From: Agromyces bauzanensis
GTDB lineage: Bacteria > Actinomycetota > Actinomycetes > Actinomycetales > Microbacteriaceae
Assembly (NCBI RefSeq): GCF_014645655.1
Contig: NZ_BMMD01000014.1
Location: 40,782 to 104,781, forward strand
Direction: 5' to 3'
Length of the DNA stretch: 64,000 nt
The notes under the pieces: model-generated
Database searches by the model: none
The model's input: the letters and a program-made list of their open reading frames with translations, nothing else
What the model was told of the DNA's origin: nothing
In this document: positions 1 through 8,882 of the stretch, one piece after another
Numbering within the stretch: the stretch's first letter is position 1
How the letters are laid out: every line of letters starts with the position of its first letter
Translations under genes and position numbers: made by a program

Positions 1-1
1 C

Positions 2-1684
2 GCCGCCGATCCGCGTTGGGTCGACGCGCTCGCGCTGCGCGGCTGCACCCCCGACAACGTGGTGTGCGTGCCGCTGTCAGCGGGCTACTACGGCCACCCC
101 GAGGAGGAGGGCCGCCGCATCCTGCGCGTGCTCGCCTTCCGGCAGGACCACCCCGGCGACCACCCGTGGGCGCACCCCGTCGACGGCCTGTCGGCCTACG
201 TGGATGCCGCGAACCGCGAGGTCACCCGCATCGTCGACGCGGGCATCATGGAGATCCCGGCCGAGAGCGGCAACTTCGACGACCCCGTCGTGCAGGGCGA
301 GCCGCTCACGACGCTGAAGCCCATCGTGATCACGCAGCCTGAGGGCCCGAGCTTCACGGTCGACGGCGAGTGGGTGTCATGGGCGAACTGGCGCTTCCAG
401 GTCGGCTTCGACACGCGCGAGGGCCTGGTGCTTCGCCAGCTGTCGTTCACGGATGCCGGCGAGGAGCGCCCGATCATCTACCGTGCGTCGATCAACGAGA
501 TGCTCGTGCCCTACGGCGACCCGTCGCCCGTGCGGTTCTGGCAGAACTATTTCGACACGGGGGAGTACCTGTTCGGCCGATTCACGAATACGCTCGCCCT
601 CGGCTGCGACTGCGTCGGCGAGATCAGGTACTTCGATGCGGTGCTCGCCGACGAGCTCGGCAACCCGTTCACGATCGAGAACGGCATCTGCATGCACGAG
701 GAGGACTACGGCACCCTCTGGAAGCACTCCGACATGTTCACCGGATCGAACGAGGTGCGCCGCTCCCGTCGCCTGGTGATCAGCTTCTTCACCACCGTCG
801 GCAACTACGACTATGGGTTCTTCTGGTACCTCTACCTCGACGGCACCATCGAGTGCGAGGCGAAGCTCACGGGCATCCTGTTCACGTCGGCATATCCCGG
901 CCTCGACGCAGACGGCAACGACTACCCGTTCGCGAGCGAGGTGGCACCCGGCCTCGGCGGGCCGTACCACCAGCACCTGTTCAGCGCGCGGCTCGACATG
1001 ATGGTCGACGGCCTGTCGAACGCGGTCGACGAGGTCGATGTCGCGCGCGTGCCGATGGGCGCGGGCAACGAGCACGGCAACGCCTTCACCAAGCAGGTCA
1101 CGCGGCTCACGAGCGAGCAGGGTGCCGGGCGAGTGGCGGATGCCTCGGTCTCGCGTGCCTGGTTCATCTCGAACACCGAGCGGCGCAATCGCATGGGCCG
1201 GCCGACGTCGTACGCGCTCTACCCGACCGAGTCGCCGGTGCTGCTCGCCGACGAGGCCTCGTCGATCGCGAAGCGCGCCGAGTTCGCCACGAAGCACCTG
1301 TTCGTCACGCAGTACGACCCCGCAGAGCGCTACGCGGCGGGCGACTTCGTGCACCAGAACCCCGGGGGCGACGGCATCACAGCGTTCACGGCGGGCGACC
1401 GCCCCATCGACGGCGAGGACATCGTGGTCTGGCACACGTTCGGGCCGACGCATTTCCCGCGACCCGAGGACTGGCCCGTCATGCCCGTCGACTACGCGAA
1501 GTTCACGCTGAAGCCGCACGGGTTCTTCGGGAGGAACCCCGCGCTCAACATCCCGGCCCCGGGTGCCGCGGCGCACTGCGCACCCGGTGGACACGCGGGT
1601 CAGGACCATGCTGAGCACCCCGGGCACGCGGGTCACGACCACGCGGAGCACGGCGGCCACGGCCTCGACGACCACGGCCACTAG
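2..1684 (+). CDS. Primary (copper/topaquinone) amine oxidase, 5' end outside window
   Basis: Oxidatively deaminates primary amines to aldehydes, releasing ammonia and H2O2. The frame is open from base 2, so the N-terminal domains lie upstream of the window and about 560 residues remain. Seen: topaquinone precursor Tyr in N-Y-D-Y (codon 806-808), catalytic Asp in YFDTGEY (codon 554-556), copper ligands HQH (968-976) and the His of THFPRPEDW (1451-1453). These are the diagnostic residues of the family, so the enzyme should be active. Oddity: the last ~30 residues form a His/Gly/Asp-rich tail (repeated [14 protein letters not shown] units) outside the catalytic fold, possibly a metal-binding or copper-loading tail (inference). 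A small membrane protein gene follows after 9 bp. Confidence 0.95.
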   Translation, partial: AADPRWVDALALRGCTPDNVVCVPLSAGYYGHPEEEGRRILRVLAFRQDHPGDHPWAHPVDGLSAYVDAANREVTRIVDAGIMEIPAESGNFDDPVVQGEPLTTLKPIVITQPEGPSFTVDGEWVSWANWRFQVGFDTREGLVLRQLSFTDAGEERPIIYRASINEMLVPYGDPSPVRFWQNYFDTGEYLFGRFTNTLALGCDCVGEIRYFDAVLADELGNPFTIENGICMHEEDYGTLWKHSDMFTGSNEVRRSRRLVISFFTTVGNYDYGFFWYLYLDGTIECEAKLTGILFTSAYPGLDADGNDYPFASEVAPGLGGPYHQHLFSARLDMMVDGLSNAVDEVDVARVPMGAGNEHGNAFTKQVTRLTSEQGAGRVADASVSRAWFISNTERRNRMGRPTSYALYPTESPVLLADEASSIAKRAEFATKHLFVTQYDPAERYAAGDFVHQNPGGDGITAFTAGDRPIDGEDIVVWHTFGPTHFPRPEDWPVMPVDYAKFTLKPHGFFGRNPALNIPAPGAAAHCAPGGHAGQDHAEHPGHAGHDHAEHGGHGLDDHGH

Positions 1685-1693
1685 GACCTGCAG

Positions 1694-2233
1694 ATGGTCG
1701 AGGTGCTCCACCTCGCCGCGGTGCTCCCCGCCACCATCGGGCTCTGCTGCGCGGTCGGCGACCGCCGCGGCAGGGCCCGATCGGTCGTGCCCGCGGTGGC
1801 GATGCTCGCGGCGATGCTCGCGATGTCGGCGGGCTGGCCGCTGGTGCCGCCGCTCGTGTGGTCGGCGCTGCTCCTCGCTCTGGGCATCGCCGGAGCGTTC
1901 GGCCTTCGGAGGCGCACGACCGGTGACGCAGCGGCAGCATCCCACGGGCGCCACATGCAGCTGCACCGCGCGCTCGGCCTGGTGGTGAGCGCGGGACTGC
2001 TCGTCGTCTCGATCGCAGCGCACGGCGGCACCGCGGCATCCGCCCACGCCGGCCACGCCGCTCTCTCACCGCCGGTCGTGGCCGCGCTCGGCGGTGCGGC
2101 CGGCTTCGTCGCGTACACGCTATGGCTCATCCCGAGGTCGCTGTGGCGCCGTTTACCCGTCGTGGGCGTCGTCGAGGCGTCCGCGATGGGCCTCATGACC
2201 GGCGTGATGGCGATCGTGCCGCTCATCGGTTAG
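1694..2233 (+). CDS. Small integral membrane protein, unknown function
   Basis: A 179-residue protein with about five hydrophobic segments (residues ~5-22, 32-50, 52-68, 85-103, 115-135 and a C-terminal one at ~150-178). It begins 9 bp after the amine oxidase stop, so it is probably co-transcribed with it. A loop near residues 105-120 carries several His (HGG, HAGHA). I do not recognise the family. The location suggests an accessory membrane partner of the amine oxidase, for example in copper or substrate handling, but that is inference from position only. Confidence 0.7.
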   Translation: MVEVLHLAAVLPATIGLCCAVGDRRGRARSVVPAVAMLAAMLAMSAGWPLVPPLVWSALLLALGIAGAFGLRRRTTGDAAAASHGRHMQLHRALGLVVSAGLLVVSIAAHGGTAASAHAGHAALSPPVVAALGGAAGFVAYTLWLIPRSLWRRLPVVGVVEASAMGLMTGVMAIVPLIG

Positions 2234-2335
2234 GGCTGGCCTCGGCGCGACACACCCGCCGAGACCCTCCCGTGCGACCGCGCGGGGTCGGAGGGGCGCT
2301 TCCTCGCCTTCGACCCCGCGCCGGATCCCCTCAGA

Positions 2336-4285
2336 TCATTCGGTCACCGTGAAGATCCACAGGCCGCTGTCGCGATCGCTGCCCAGGATGTAGGTGCGAC
2401 CGTCCTCTCCGATGAAGGCCTGCACGCCCCAGAAGTCGTTGCCTGCCTCATCGAGGTACCCGCCCACCTCCACGAGCTGGCAGTCACCGGTGTCGGCCGG
2501 CGGGTTCGCCGGGTCGTAGGGCGCACCGCCGCACATGATCTGAATGGAACGGAGACCGCCCGAATAGTACGAGAGATATGCCAGCGACGCGTCCTGCGGA
2601 TCGGTCGCAACCTCGTGCACGCTGAGGTCCCCGAATCCGAAGGCGTAGTCCGGGTCGTGAGCCTCATCGATCGCGTAGGTGTCCAGTTCCTCGAGCGACA
2701 TCCGATCGAACAGGTGCACGTAGCCCCATCCGTCGAACACCGAGCCCACCTGGATCCGCTCGCCGATCTGCCCGATGGCGATGTCCTCCGGGTAGGTCCA
2801 CTGGGCCGGGTCGAACGGCGGCTCGTTGAACAGCTTGTGGAACGCGTCGTGAGTGGTGCAGACCGCGACGATGGGGTCGACGAAGGCACCGGAGCCGCAG
2901 AACGCGTCATCGGGGGTGACGTGCCGCTGGACGAACAGCACCGCGTCCCAGCCTACGAGCGCCGCCTCGTGCGCCTTCTCACCTGGGAAGCAGGCTCCTT
3001 CGGGTGCGCTCGGGTCGCCGGTCGGGCCACGCTGGAGCACGAGGATCTGCTCGTCACCGGGCTGCAGCAGGTCGAGGTAGCCGGGCACGTCCTCGGGGCT
3101 CGGCACCGGAGCCGAAGTCGGGCACCCGTAGCCGCCGTACACGACCGGGCCGCTGAGGGTCAGGTCATCCAGGTACGCGGGCGGCTGTCCGCCGGGCACG
3201 ATCACGGACGGATACTCGCCCTGGAACGCGCCACTCGTGATCTCGAGCGCGTCGGTCCGGTGCGGCGCGAAGTCCTCGTCGGTGCCGATGAAGAACGCGT
3301 CGTCGAGCGTGAACTCGGCCTGGTGCGCGTTCCCTTCGGGAGTCAGCGAGACCCCGAGCGACTCCAGGAGTTCCGGGTCGACGTCGGCGAACTCGGTGTC
3401 GCCGAGGAAGTCGGCGTTCGCGGGGTCCGTCACGTCGAGGAGCACGTACCCGCCGTCCCAGTACGACAGCAGCATGATGGATGCGCCATCGATCTGCTTG
3501 ACGACCACGTCGTGCAGGAACGACTCATCGAGTCCGAGTTCCGGTTGGGCGACGTCGAAGTCGTTCAGGTCGTACTCGGCGACGAGCACGGGTCGCCGCG
3601 GGTTCGTGATGTCGAGGATGTCGACGTCGGGGAACTCCTCGTTGTCGACCAGGACGACGTAGGCGCGGTCGCCGGCGTCCCACGCGAACGCACTGTGGAT
3701 CTGATGCGTATCGCGGTCGCCGGGACTGCGGTCGCCGAAGTTCGCCGAGAGCTTCTTGGGGTCGGACGGGTCGCTGACGTCGTAGAGCGTGACACCGCCC
3801 TTGCCGTTCTTGCCGCACGCCTCGTTGTTCATGACGAGGATGTCGCCGCTGAAGGACGCGGTGGTGATCTCGACGACCTGCATGCCCTCGCCGGGCCGTG
3901 TGTCCTGATGTGAGGGGATGAACCCGATCAGCTCGGCGGACTCCGGATCCGTCTCGATGTCGGAGATGTCGACGATGTACGCGCCGGCATCCGGGCTGTT
4001 CATTCCGCCGGTCTCCGGGCCGGCACAGTCGGGCTCGCCCCAGTTGGCGAGGTAGGCGGTATCGCCGTCCGGCGAGACCGTGACGTCAGCGATCAGATCG
4101 GGCGTGTCGGTGAGGTCGACCACGTCGAGAAGGTCGATGTTCCCCCAGGCGCCCGAGCCGCTCAGGTGGCCCTCATCGCCACCGTGTTGATGGTCGGGGT
4201 CGGCGGCTGCGGGTGCGCTGATGCCGAGTGTCGAGAGTGCGATCGCACCCACGACGGATACCAGAATGGACGTGCGTCGTTGCAT
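2336..4285 (-). CDS. Secreted LVIVD-repeat beta-propeller protein with PA-like domain
   Basis: A 649-residue exported protein. The start at 4285 gives a good signal peptide (MQRRTS, hydrophobic core, then APAAA-DPDHQHGG); the open frame upstream has no such features. The body holds repeated strands of the type VDILDI(T/S)-NPxxP, the LVIVD repeat that builds beta-propellers, at residues ~45-330 and again toward the C-terminus. Between them, around residues 390-480, is a stretch with spaced Cys and the pattern ACFPGEKAHEAALVGWDAVL, which resembles a protease-associated (PA) domain. The enzymatic role is unknown. A winged-helix regulator gene lies upstream on the same strand, 190 bp away. Confidence 0.75.
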   Translation of the reverse strand: MQRRTSILVSVVGAIALSTLGISAPAAADPDHQHGGDEGHLSGSGAWGNIDLLDVVDLTDTPDLIADVTVSPDGDTAYLANWGEPDCAGPETGGMNSPDAGAYIVDISDIETDPESAELIGFIPSHQDTRPGEGMQVVEITTASFSGDILVMNNEACGKNGKGGVTLYDVSDPSDPKKLSANFGDRSPGDRDTHQIHSAFAWDAGDRAYVVLVDNEEFPDVDILDITNPRRPVLVAEYDLNDFDVAQPELGLDESFLHDVVVKQIDGASIMLLSYWDGGYVLLDVTDPANADFLGDTEFADVDPELLESLGVSLTPEGNAHQAEFTLDDAFFIGTDEDFAPHRTDALEITSGAFQGEYPSVIVPGGQPPAYLDDLTLSGPVVYGGYGCPTSAPVPSPEDVPGYLDLLQPGDEQILVLQRGPTGDPSAPEGACFPGEKAHEAALVGWDAVLFVQRHVTPDDAFCGSGAFVDPIVAVCTTHDAFHKLFNEPPFDPAQWTYPEDIAIGQIGERIQVGSVFDGWGYVHLFDRMSLEELDTYAIDEAHDPDYAFGFGDLSVHEVATDPQDASLAYLSYYSGGLRSIQIMCGGAPYDPANPPADTGDCQLVEVGGYLDEAGNDFWGVQAFIGEDGRTYILGSDRDSGLWIFTVTE

Positions 4286-4475
4286 CGTCTGCTCCAATTC
4301 CTGTATGGGGTCGGGAGTTGGTGCACACGCTACTCGTGAGGAACTTTCGCGTCCAGATCTGGAGGGGTGAAGCGGAACGGCCTGGGATGTCTCGATGCCG
4401 CGATCGGCCGGGCCTTGGATCACCGACACCGGACCCGGTCGGCAATGCCGCCCGCCTCGGCCGTGCCGAACGCGA

Positions 4476-5279
4476 TCAGTAGACGTCGGGCGACGGCGTC
4501 GAGGCCTGGCGGATCGAGACATCCGCGTGCCGGTCGAACCGGTACCCGACACCTCGCACGGTGCGCACGATGTCCTGGTAGTGGGCCAGCTTCGACCGCA
4601 GGCGCCGTACGTGCACGTCGATGGTGCGTTCGCTGGGCGCCTCGTCGTCGGCATCCCAGAGGTTCGCGATGAGCTCGTGGCGATCGATCGTGCGGCCCTC
4701 GCGCAGCACGAGGTACTGCAGCAGCTCGAACTCCTTGTAGGTGAGCCCGGCCGCCTCGCCGTCGAGCAGCACGCGCTTGCGGGAGATGTCGATGATGACG
4801 CCGTTGGGGTGGCGGTCGCTGTCGTCGTGAAGGCCCTGCTCCTGGCGCCGCTTGGCGAGCGCCGCCGGGTCCTGCAGGGCGAGGCGCACGACGTCGACGT
4901 CGCGGCCGCCCGCGCCCTCTGGCGCGAGGGCGACGGCGGCGTAGGTCTCGGCCGACGGCGCGATGTCGGCGGTGAGGGCGCGCAGCGCCTCGACGATGCG
5001 GTGCAGCGTGGTGCCATCCGCACCGGCCTTGGCGTCGTCGATGCCGACGTAGAGCACGAATCCACGTGCTTCGGTGCCCTCGGGGACGGCGCGGACACGG
5101 GGTGCGGCAGGACGGGCGCCCTGCTGGATGGGAACCGGGCCCGGCTGCGGGGCGTCGCTCGGCGTGCGCGGGGCGATCGAGACCGGACGGGCCGGTGCAG
5201 CAGGCAGCGAGGGTGCGGTGCGCACCGCGGCGGTTCGGGCGGTGGCGGTGGTGTGGGCGGGTGCGAAAGCGAGGGACAT
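4476..5279 (-). CDS. Winged-helix (OmpR/PhoB C-terminal type) transcriptional regulator
   Basis: A 267-residue protein. Residues ~150-255 form a complete OmpR/PhoB-type DNA-binding wing: LLDGEAAGLTYKEFELLQYL, then RTIDRHELIANLW, RTIDVHVRRLRSKL and a terminal VRTVRGVGYRFD. Instead of a receiver domain there is a Pro/Ala-rich N-terminal ~65 residues and a ~70-residue domain (FVLYVGIDDAKAG...) I do not recognise. It lacks the receiver phospho-acceptor, so it is not a classical two-component regulator; no kinase gene is adjacent. The product is probably cytoplasmic. Confidence 0.8.
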   Translation of the reverse strand: MSLAFAPAHTTATARTAAVRTAPSLPAAPARPVSIAPRTPSDAPQPGPVPIQQGARPAAPRVRAVPEGTEARGFVLYVGIDDAKAGADGTTLHRIVEALRALTADIAPSAETYAAVALAPEGAGGRDVDVVRLALQDPAALAKRRQEQGLHDDSDRHPNGVIIDISRKRVLLDGEAAGLTYKEFELLQYLVLREGRTIDRHELIANLWDADDEAPSERTIDVHVRRLRSKLAHYQDIVRTVRGVGYRFDRHADVSIRQASTPSPDVY

Positions 5280-5783
5280 GACGGATTCCTTGTGCGAAGG
5301 AGGTGCGGCGATGGACCCTGACGAAGCGGGGTCGATGCGAATGGCCGTTCGGCCTGGCGAACCCGCGCACGGTGCGGCAGGTTCAGTGGAGCCCGGGCCG
5401 ATCAGGATCGGATCGGTGGCGGGAACTCGGCGGTCGGGTCGCGTTCAGCGGCACATTCGACAACACATGGACGCACGCGCCGGCATCATGCCGGCAGTCC
5501 TCTGTGCCTCGCGGGCGATCAGGGGGCGTGCGGTGTCAGTCATGGGCGTCAGTCAAACCGATACCCGAGCGCGTGTCAATTCGTGACGGCACCATGACGC
5601 GGTGTGACGGCGCAGACGGTGCGCCGTTGATCGCGGCATCCGGGAGGATCGGGGCGGGGGATGCCGCATCTGCAAGAATCTGCGAAGAATCGTGAGTTTC
5701 GAGAATCTTCCACGTGTTCATGCGTGCCCAGCGTGTTTTGGCACGAAGATCCTTCGGCGGCTGGCCATCCGAGCCGGTGTATA
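5280..5783. other. 504-bp gene-free stretch between the winged-helix gene and upp
   Basis: No convincing gene. On the minus strand a TTGACA hexamer (5578-5573) could be a -35 box for the winged-helix gene, but no matching -10 at normal spacing is obvious. The right part (about 5680-5760) is clearly less G+C rich. It contains a 6-bp stem with an 11-nt loop (5723-5745, CGTGCC/GGCACG) downstream of upp, which may act as its terminator. The 61-codon minus-strand ORF at 5536-5721 has no ribosome binding site and was not accepted. Confidence 0.5.
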
Positions 5784-6416
5784 TCAGACCGTGCCGTACA
5801 GGCGATCGCCGGCGTCGCCGAGGCCGGGCACGATGTAGCCGTGTTCGTTCAGCCGCTCATCGACCGCGCCGAGCACGATCGACACCTCGCGGCCGCGCAG
5901 CGCCTGCTCGACGGCCTTGAGCCCCTCGGGTGCGGCGAGGATGCAGATCGCCGTGACATCGGTCGCTCCGCGTACGAGCAGGAACTCGATGGCCGCCGTG
6001 AGCGACCCGCCCGTCGCGAGCATCGGGTCGAGCACGAAGCACTGGCGATCGCTGAGGTCGTCGGGCAGGCGCTCGGCGTAGGTCGTGGGTTCGAGCGTCT
6101 CCTCGTTGCGGGCCATGCCGAGGAAGCCCACCTCGGCGCTCGGCAGGAGCTTCACCATGCCGTCGAGCATGCCGAGCCCGGCCCGGAGGATCGGCACGAT
6201 GAGCGGCTTCGGCTCGGCGATGCGCACGCCGGTCGTGGGCGCCACGGGGGTCACGATGTCGACGGGCTCGACCCGCACGCCGCGCGTGCCCTCGTAGGCG
6301 AGGAGCGTCATGAGCTCCTCGACGAGCGCTCGGAATACCGGCGACGGAGTGTTCACGTCGCGGAGCACCGTCAGCTTGTGGGTGATGAGCGGGTGATCGG
6401 CAACGTGGACTCGCAT
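5784..6416 (-). CDS. upp: Uracil phosphoribosyltransferase
   Basis: Converts uracil and PRPP to UMP in pyrimidine salvage; cytoplasmic. At 210 residues it has the family's normal length. Seen: the N-terminal [22 protein letters not shown] and the PRPP loop in [12 protein letters not shown] (residues ~125-140), and the C-terminal [11 protein letters not shown]. The start at 6416 is 7 nt from a TAGACT -10 box on the minus strand (6429-6424), so the mRNA is probably leaderless. It is divergent from tadA; the two -10 boxes overlap. Confidence 0.97.
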   Translation of the reverse strand: MRVHVADHPLITHKLTVLRDVNTPSPVFRALVEELMTLLAYEGTRGVRVEPVDIVTPVAPTTGVRIAEPKPLIVPILRAGLGMLDGMVKLLPSAEVGFLGMARNEETLEPTTYAERLPDDLSDRQCFVLDPMLATGGSLTAAIEFLLVRGATDVTAICILAAPEGLKAVEQALRGREVSIVLGAVDERLNEHGYIVPGLGDAGDRLYGTV

Positions 6417-6423
6417 AGGCTCG

Positions 6424-6433
6424 AGTCTAGGGT
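6424..6433. promoter_or_regulatory. Overlapping divergent -10 boxes for upp and tadA
   Basis: The decamer AGTCTAGGGT reads TAGGGT on the plus strand (6428-6433, 8 nt before the tadA GTG) and TAGACT on the minus strand (6429-6424, 7 nt before the upp ATG). The two boxes share one TA step. This is the layout known from bacterial bidirectional promoters. Which direction dominates cannot be told from sequence. Confidence 0.6.
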
Positions 6434-6441
6434 CGGAGGGA

Positions 6442-6927
6442 GTGCCAGTGGAGTTGCCGATCCATCACGAGTGGATGCGGCTCGCACTCGCCGAGGCCGA
6501 GCAGGCGCCGGCCACGCGCGACGTCCCGGTCGGCGCGGTGGTCGTGAGCGGCGATGGCGTCGTGATCGCGGCACGCCGCAACGAGCGCGAGCTGACCGGC
6601 GACCCGACCGCGCACGCCGAGGTGCTCGCGCTGCGCGACGCCGCCGAGGCGACCGGCGACTGGCGTCTCACCGACTGCACGCTCATCGTGACGCTCGAGC
6701 CGTGTGTCATGTGCGCGGGCGCGATCGTCGCGGCGCGCGTGCCGACGCTCGTGTTCGGCGCCTGGGATGAGAACGCCGGCGCGGCCGGCTCGCTCTACGA
6801 CGTGGTGCGCGATCGGCGGCTCAACCACCAGGTCGAGGTCTTCCCGGGGGTCGAGGCGGAGGCATCCGCTCGCCTGCTCGTGGCCTTCTTCGAGGACCCG
6901 CTGCGGCGCCCACCGGTGGTCGAGTAG
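6442..6927 (+). CDS. tadA: tRNA-specific adenosine deaminase
   Basis: Deaminates A34 of tRNA-Arg(ACG) to inosine. 161 residues, with the zinc/catalytic motif HAEV (residues ~58-61) and PCVMCAGA (~89-96) of the cytidine/deoxycytidylate deaminase fold. The start is GTG at 6442; the upstream GGAGGG at 6435-6440 would be too close for a strong SD, and a TAGGGT -10 box 8 nt upstream fits a leaderless message. The final codons (PVVE-stop) are contributed by a copy of the GGTGGTCGAGTAG intergenic repeat, so the repeat supplies the stop codon. Confidence 0.93.
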   Translation: MPVELPIHHEWMRLALAEAEQAPATRDVPVGAVVVSGDGVVIAARRNERELTGDPTAHAEVLALRDAAEATGDWRLTDCTLIVTLEPCVMCAGAIVAARVPTLVFGAWDENAGAAGSLYDVVRDRRLNHQVEVFPGVEAEASARLLVAFFEDPLRRPPVVE

Positions 6928-6968
6928 CTGACGGTCCGGTGCTCGAGTAGGGAGCGAAGGTGCTGCCT

Positions 6969-7010
6969 CCGGTGGTCGAGTAGCGAGCGAAGCGAGCGTA
7001 TCGAGACCCG
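6969..7010. repeat. Dispersed GGTGGTCGAGTAG...TATCGAGACC repeat, full copy
   Basis: A ~40-bp element beginning CCGGTGGTCGAGTAG and ending GTATCGAGACC, identical over 40 bp to the copy at 51768-51807. Partial copies precede it (6913-6927, overlapping the tadA stop, and ~6942-6957). An inverted-type fragment starting GGTCTCGGTACG follows at 7018. Related copies lie at 13662-13702, 24511-24548, 44780-44819, 47209-47243 and 52338-52402. All sit at gene 3' ends. Confidence 0.85.
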
Positions 7011-7039
7011 GTGCGTGGTCTCGGTACGCCTTCTGCGTC

Positions 7040-7093
7040 GGCTACGCGACCAGCGAGGGCTACGCGACCAGCGAGGGCTACGCAACCAGCGAG
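7040..7093. repeat. Three tandem 18-bp units at the 3' end of the amidotransferase gene
   Basis: Units 7040-7057, 7058-7075 and 7076-7093 read GGCTACGCGACCAGCGAG; the third has one change (CGCAACC). The minus-strand amidotransferase gene terminates inside the third unit. The unit resembles the reverse strand of the dispersed GGTGGTCGAGTAG repeat that lies just upstream, so it probably arose from it by tandem amplification. Confidence 0.8.
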
Positions 7094-7845
7094 CGCGCCT
7101 CGAGGCCCGCCAGGTAGTCGCCGAGCAGAGCCGCGGATGCCGCCTGCGCGCGCGGCCCGTACGACGCGCGCTCCGCGCGAAGCTGCTCGCGGCTGAGGCC
7201 GTACTCGGGAAGCTCGTCGCCCCACTCGCGCAGCCAGTCCTCGTGGATGTCGTCGGTGATCTCGGGGTGGAACTGGACCGCGAGCAGCCACTCGCCCCGC
7301 GCGAACGCCTGGTTCTCGTACTGCGACGAGGTCGCGAGCCGCTCCACGCCCTCGGGCAGGTCGAAGGTGTCGCCGTGCCACTGCACGGTGGGCACGCCCG
7401 CGAAGTGGCGCACGGGCGACACGGCGCCCGCCGCCGTCGGCTCGACCGTGAGCCAACCGACCTCCTTGCGCGGCCCCCGACGCACCTCGGCGCCGAGCGC
7501 CTTCGCGAGCAATTGCGCGCCCAGGCACACGCCGAAGATCGGCGCCTCGGCCTCGACCCGCGCCGAGAGCATGGCGATCTCGTCGGCGAGGTACGGGTAG
7601 CGGTCGGTCTCGTACGCCGCCTCATCGCCGCCGAGCACGACCACGAGGTCGGGCGCCAGCGGATCGAGCGCGGCGACATCCGCGTGCGGCGCGTCGATCG
7701 TGACGATCTCGTAGCCGTGCGCCTCGAGCGTGGGACCGAGGTTGCCGAGGCCGATGGCGGAGTCGTGCCGCAGCACCAGGGCGGTGCGGGGTCTCGGGAC
7801 GCGTACGGCTTCGCCGGGTTCTGGCCGGCCGCCGGTGCCCGTCAC
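7078..7845 (-). CDS. Class I glutamine amidotransferase (GMP synthase-like GATase)
   Basis: A 255-residue stand-alone GATase1 domain. Seen: oxyanion-loop VVLGGDEAAY, nucleophile elbow FGVCLGAQLLAKALGA (Cys in GVCLGAQ), and the catalytic His/Glu pair in AVQFHPEI. It hydrolyses glutamine or a gamma-glutamyl compound; the acceptor is not evident because no synthetase domain is present. The start is GTG at 7845, overlapping the stop of the CDF transporter gene (GTGA), so the two are translationally coupled. The last residues (RSLVA) are encoded by the tandem 18-bp repeat. Confidence 0.85.
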   Translation of the reverse strand: MTGTGGRPEPGEAVRVPRPRTALVLRHDSAIGLGNLGPTLEAHGYEIVTIDAPHADVAALDPLAPDLVVVLGGDEAAYETDRYPYLADEIAMLSARVEAEAPIFGVCLGAQLLAKALGAEVRRGPRKEVGWLTVEPTAAGAVSPVRHFAGVPTVQWHGDTFDLPEGVERLATSSQYENQAFARGEWLLAVQFHPEITDDIHEDWLREWGDELPEYGLSREQLRAERASYGPRAQAASAALLGDYLAGLEARSLVA

Positions 7846-8804
7846 TCGAGGCCCTTGATGACGATCGCGTCGGTCGCGGGCGCCGCAGCGGCCGGATCCA
7901 CGTAGACATCGGGCTCCAGGTAGATCACGCGCGCCGCGGACACCGCCTCGCGGATGCGCTGCTCGATGACGTTCGTCGCGGTCGAGACCTCCTGCAGGCG
8001 CTGGTCGGCGTGGAAGCCCACTTTCGCGGCGACGAGCAGCTCGTCGGGTCCGAGGTACAGGGTCTTCATGTGGATGATGCGGTCGGCCTCGGGACCGTCG
8101 AGGATGGCCCGCTCGATCTTCGCGTGGTCGGCCTCGGTCGCGCCCTCGCCGACGAGGAGGCTCTTGGTCTCGATGCCGAGGATGATCGCCACGAGGATCA
8201 GCAGCGTTCCGATCATGAGCGTGCCGATGGCGTCGAACAGGGGGTTGCCGGTGAGCACGGTGAGGCCCACGGCGATGAACGCGAACACGAGGCCGAGCAG
8301 CGCCGCCACGTCCTCGAGCAGCACCACGGGAAGTTCCGGCGCCTTCGCGTGCCGCACGAACTGCACCCAGCTCTGCTTGCCGCGCACGTGGTTCGACTCC
8401 CCCACGGCGGTGCGCAGCGAGAACGACTCGAGCACGATCGCGATCGAGAGCACGAGCATCGGCAGCCACCAGTTCTCGAGCTCATGCGGGTGCTGCAGCT
8501 TGTCGACGCCCTCGTAGATCGAGAAGATGCCGCCGACCGAGAACAGGATGATCGCCACGACGAACGCGTACACGTAGCGCTCGCGGCCGTAGCCGAACGG
8601 ATGCTCCTGGTCGGCCTTCTTCCTGGCCTGACGGCCGCCGAGGATGAGCAGCAGCTGGTTGCCGGCATCCGCCACCGAGTGCACGGCCTCCGCGAGCATC
8701 GATGCGGACCCCGAGAAGAACCACGCGATGAACTTCGTCAGGGCGATGCCCGTGTTCGCGAGGAATGCCGCGATGATTGCCCTGGTTCCGCCGGATGCAC
8801 TCAT
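7842..8804 (-). CDS. Cation diffusion facilitator (CDF) family metal transporter
   Basis: 320 residues. An N-terminal block of about six membrane segments carries the metal-site motif AEAVHSVADAGNQ (residues ~38-50), followed by HPFGYGRERYVYAF, typical of CDF proteins. A C-terminal cytoplasmic domain is present (~210-310). It exports divalent cations, probably Zn2+, by proton antiport; specificity is inferred from the family. The start lies 6 nt from TAGGAT on the minus strand (8816-8811), which suggests a leaderless message. First gene of a two-gene unit with the amidotransferase. Confidence 0.9.
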   Translation of the reverse strand: MSASGGTRAIIAAFLANTGIALTKFIAWFFSGSASMLAEAVHSVADAGNQLLLILGGRQARKKADQEHPFGYGRERYVYAFVVAIILFSVGGIFSIYEGVDKLQHPHELENWWLPMLVLSIAIVLESFSLRTAVGESNHVRGKQSWVQFVRHAKAPELPVVLLEDVAALLGLVFAFIAVGLTVLTGNPLFDAIGTLMIGTLLILVAIILGIETKSLLVGEGATEADHAKIERAILDGPEADRIIHMKTLYLGPDELLVAAKVGFHADQRLQEVSTATNVIEQRIREAVSAARVIYLEPDVYVDPAAAAPATDAIVIKGLE

Positions 8805-8882
8805 ACGGCAATCCTAGAATGGCCGCGACCGGCACGACACGCTCGCTCGGGGGGTTGTTCGGCCCCTCCATAGGATGGTCGC

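Noticed and set aside
4286..5098. N-terminal extension of the LVIVD protein frame
   Set aside because: The open frame runs back to 5098 but that part is Pro/Arg/Ser-rich antisense-like sequence overlapping the winged-helix gene. A proper signal peptide begins only at 4285.
5536..5721. 61-codon minus-strand ORF in the upp-upstream gap
   Set aside because: No ribosome binding site, no -10 box in the leaderless position and no recognisable sequence features.
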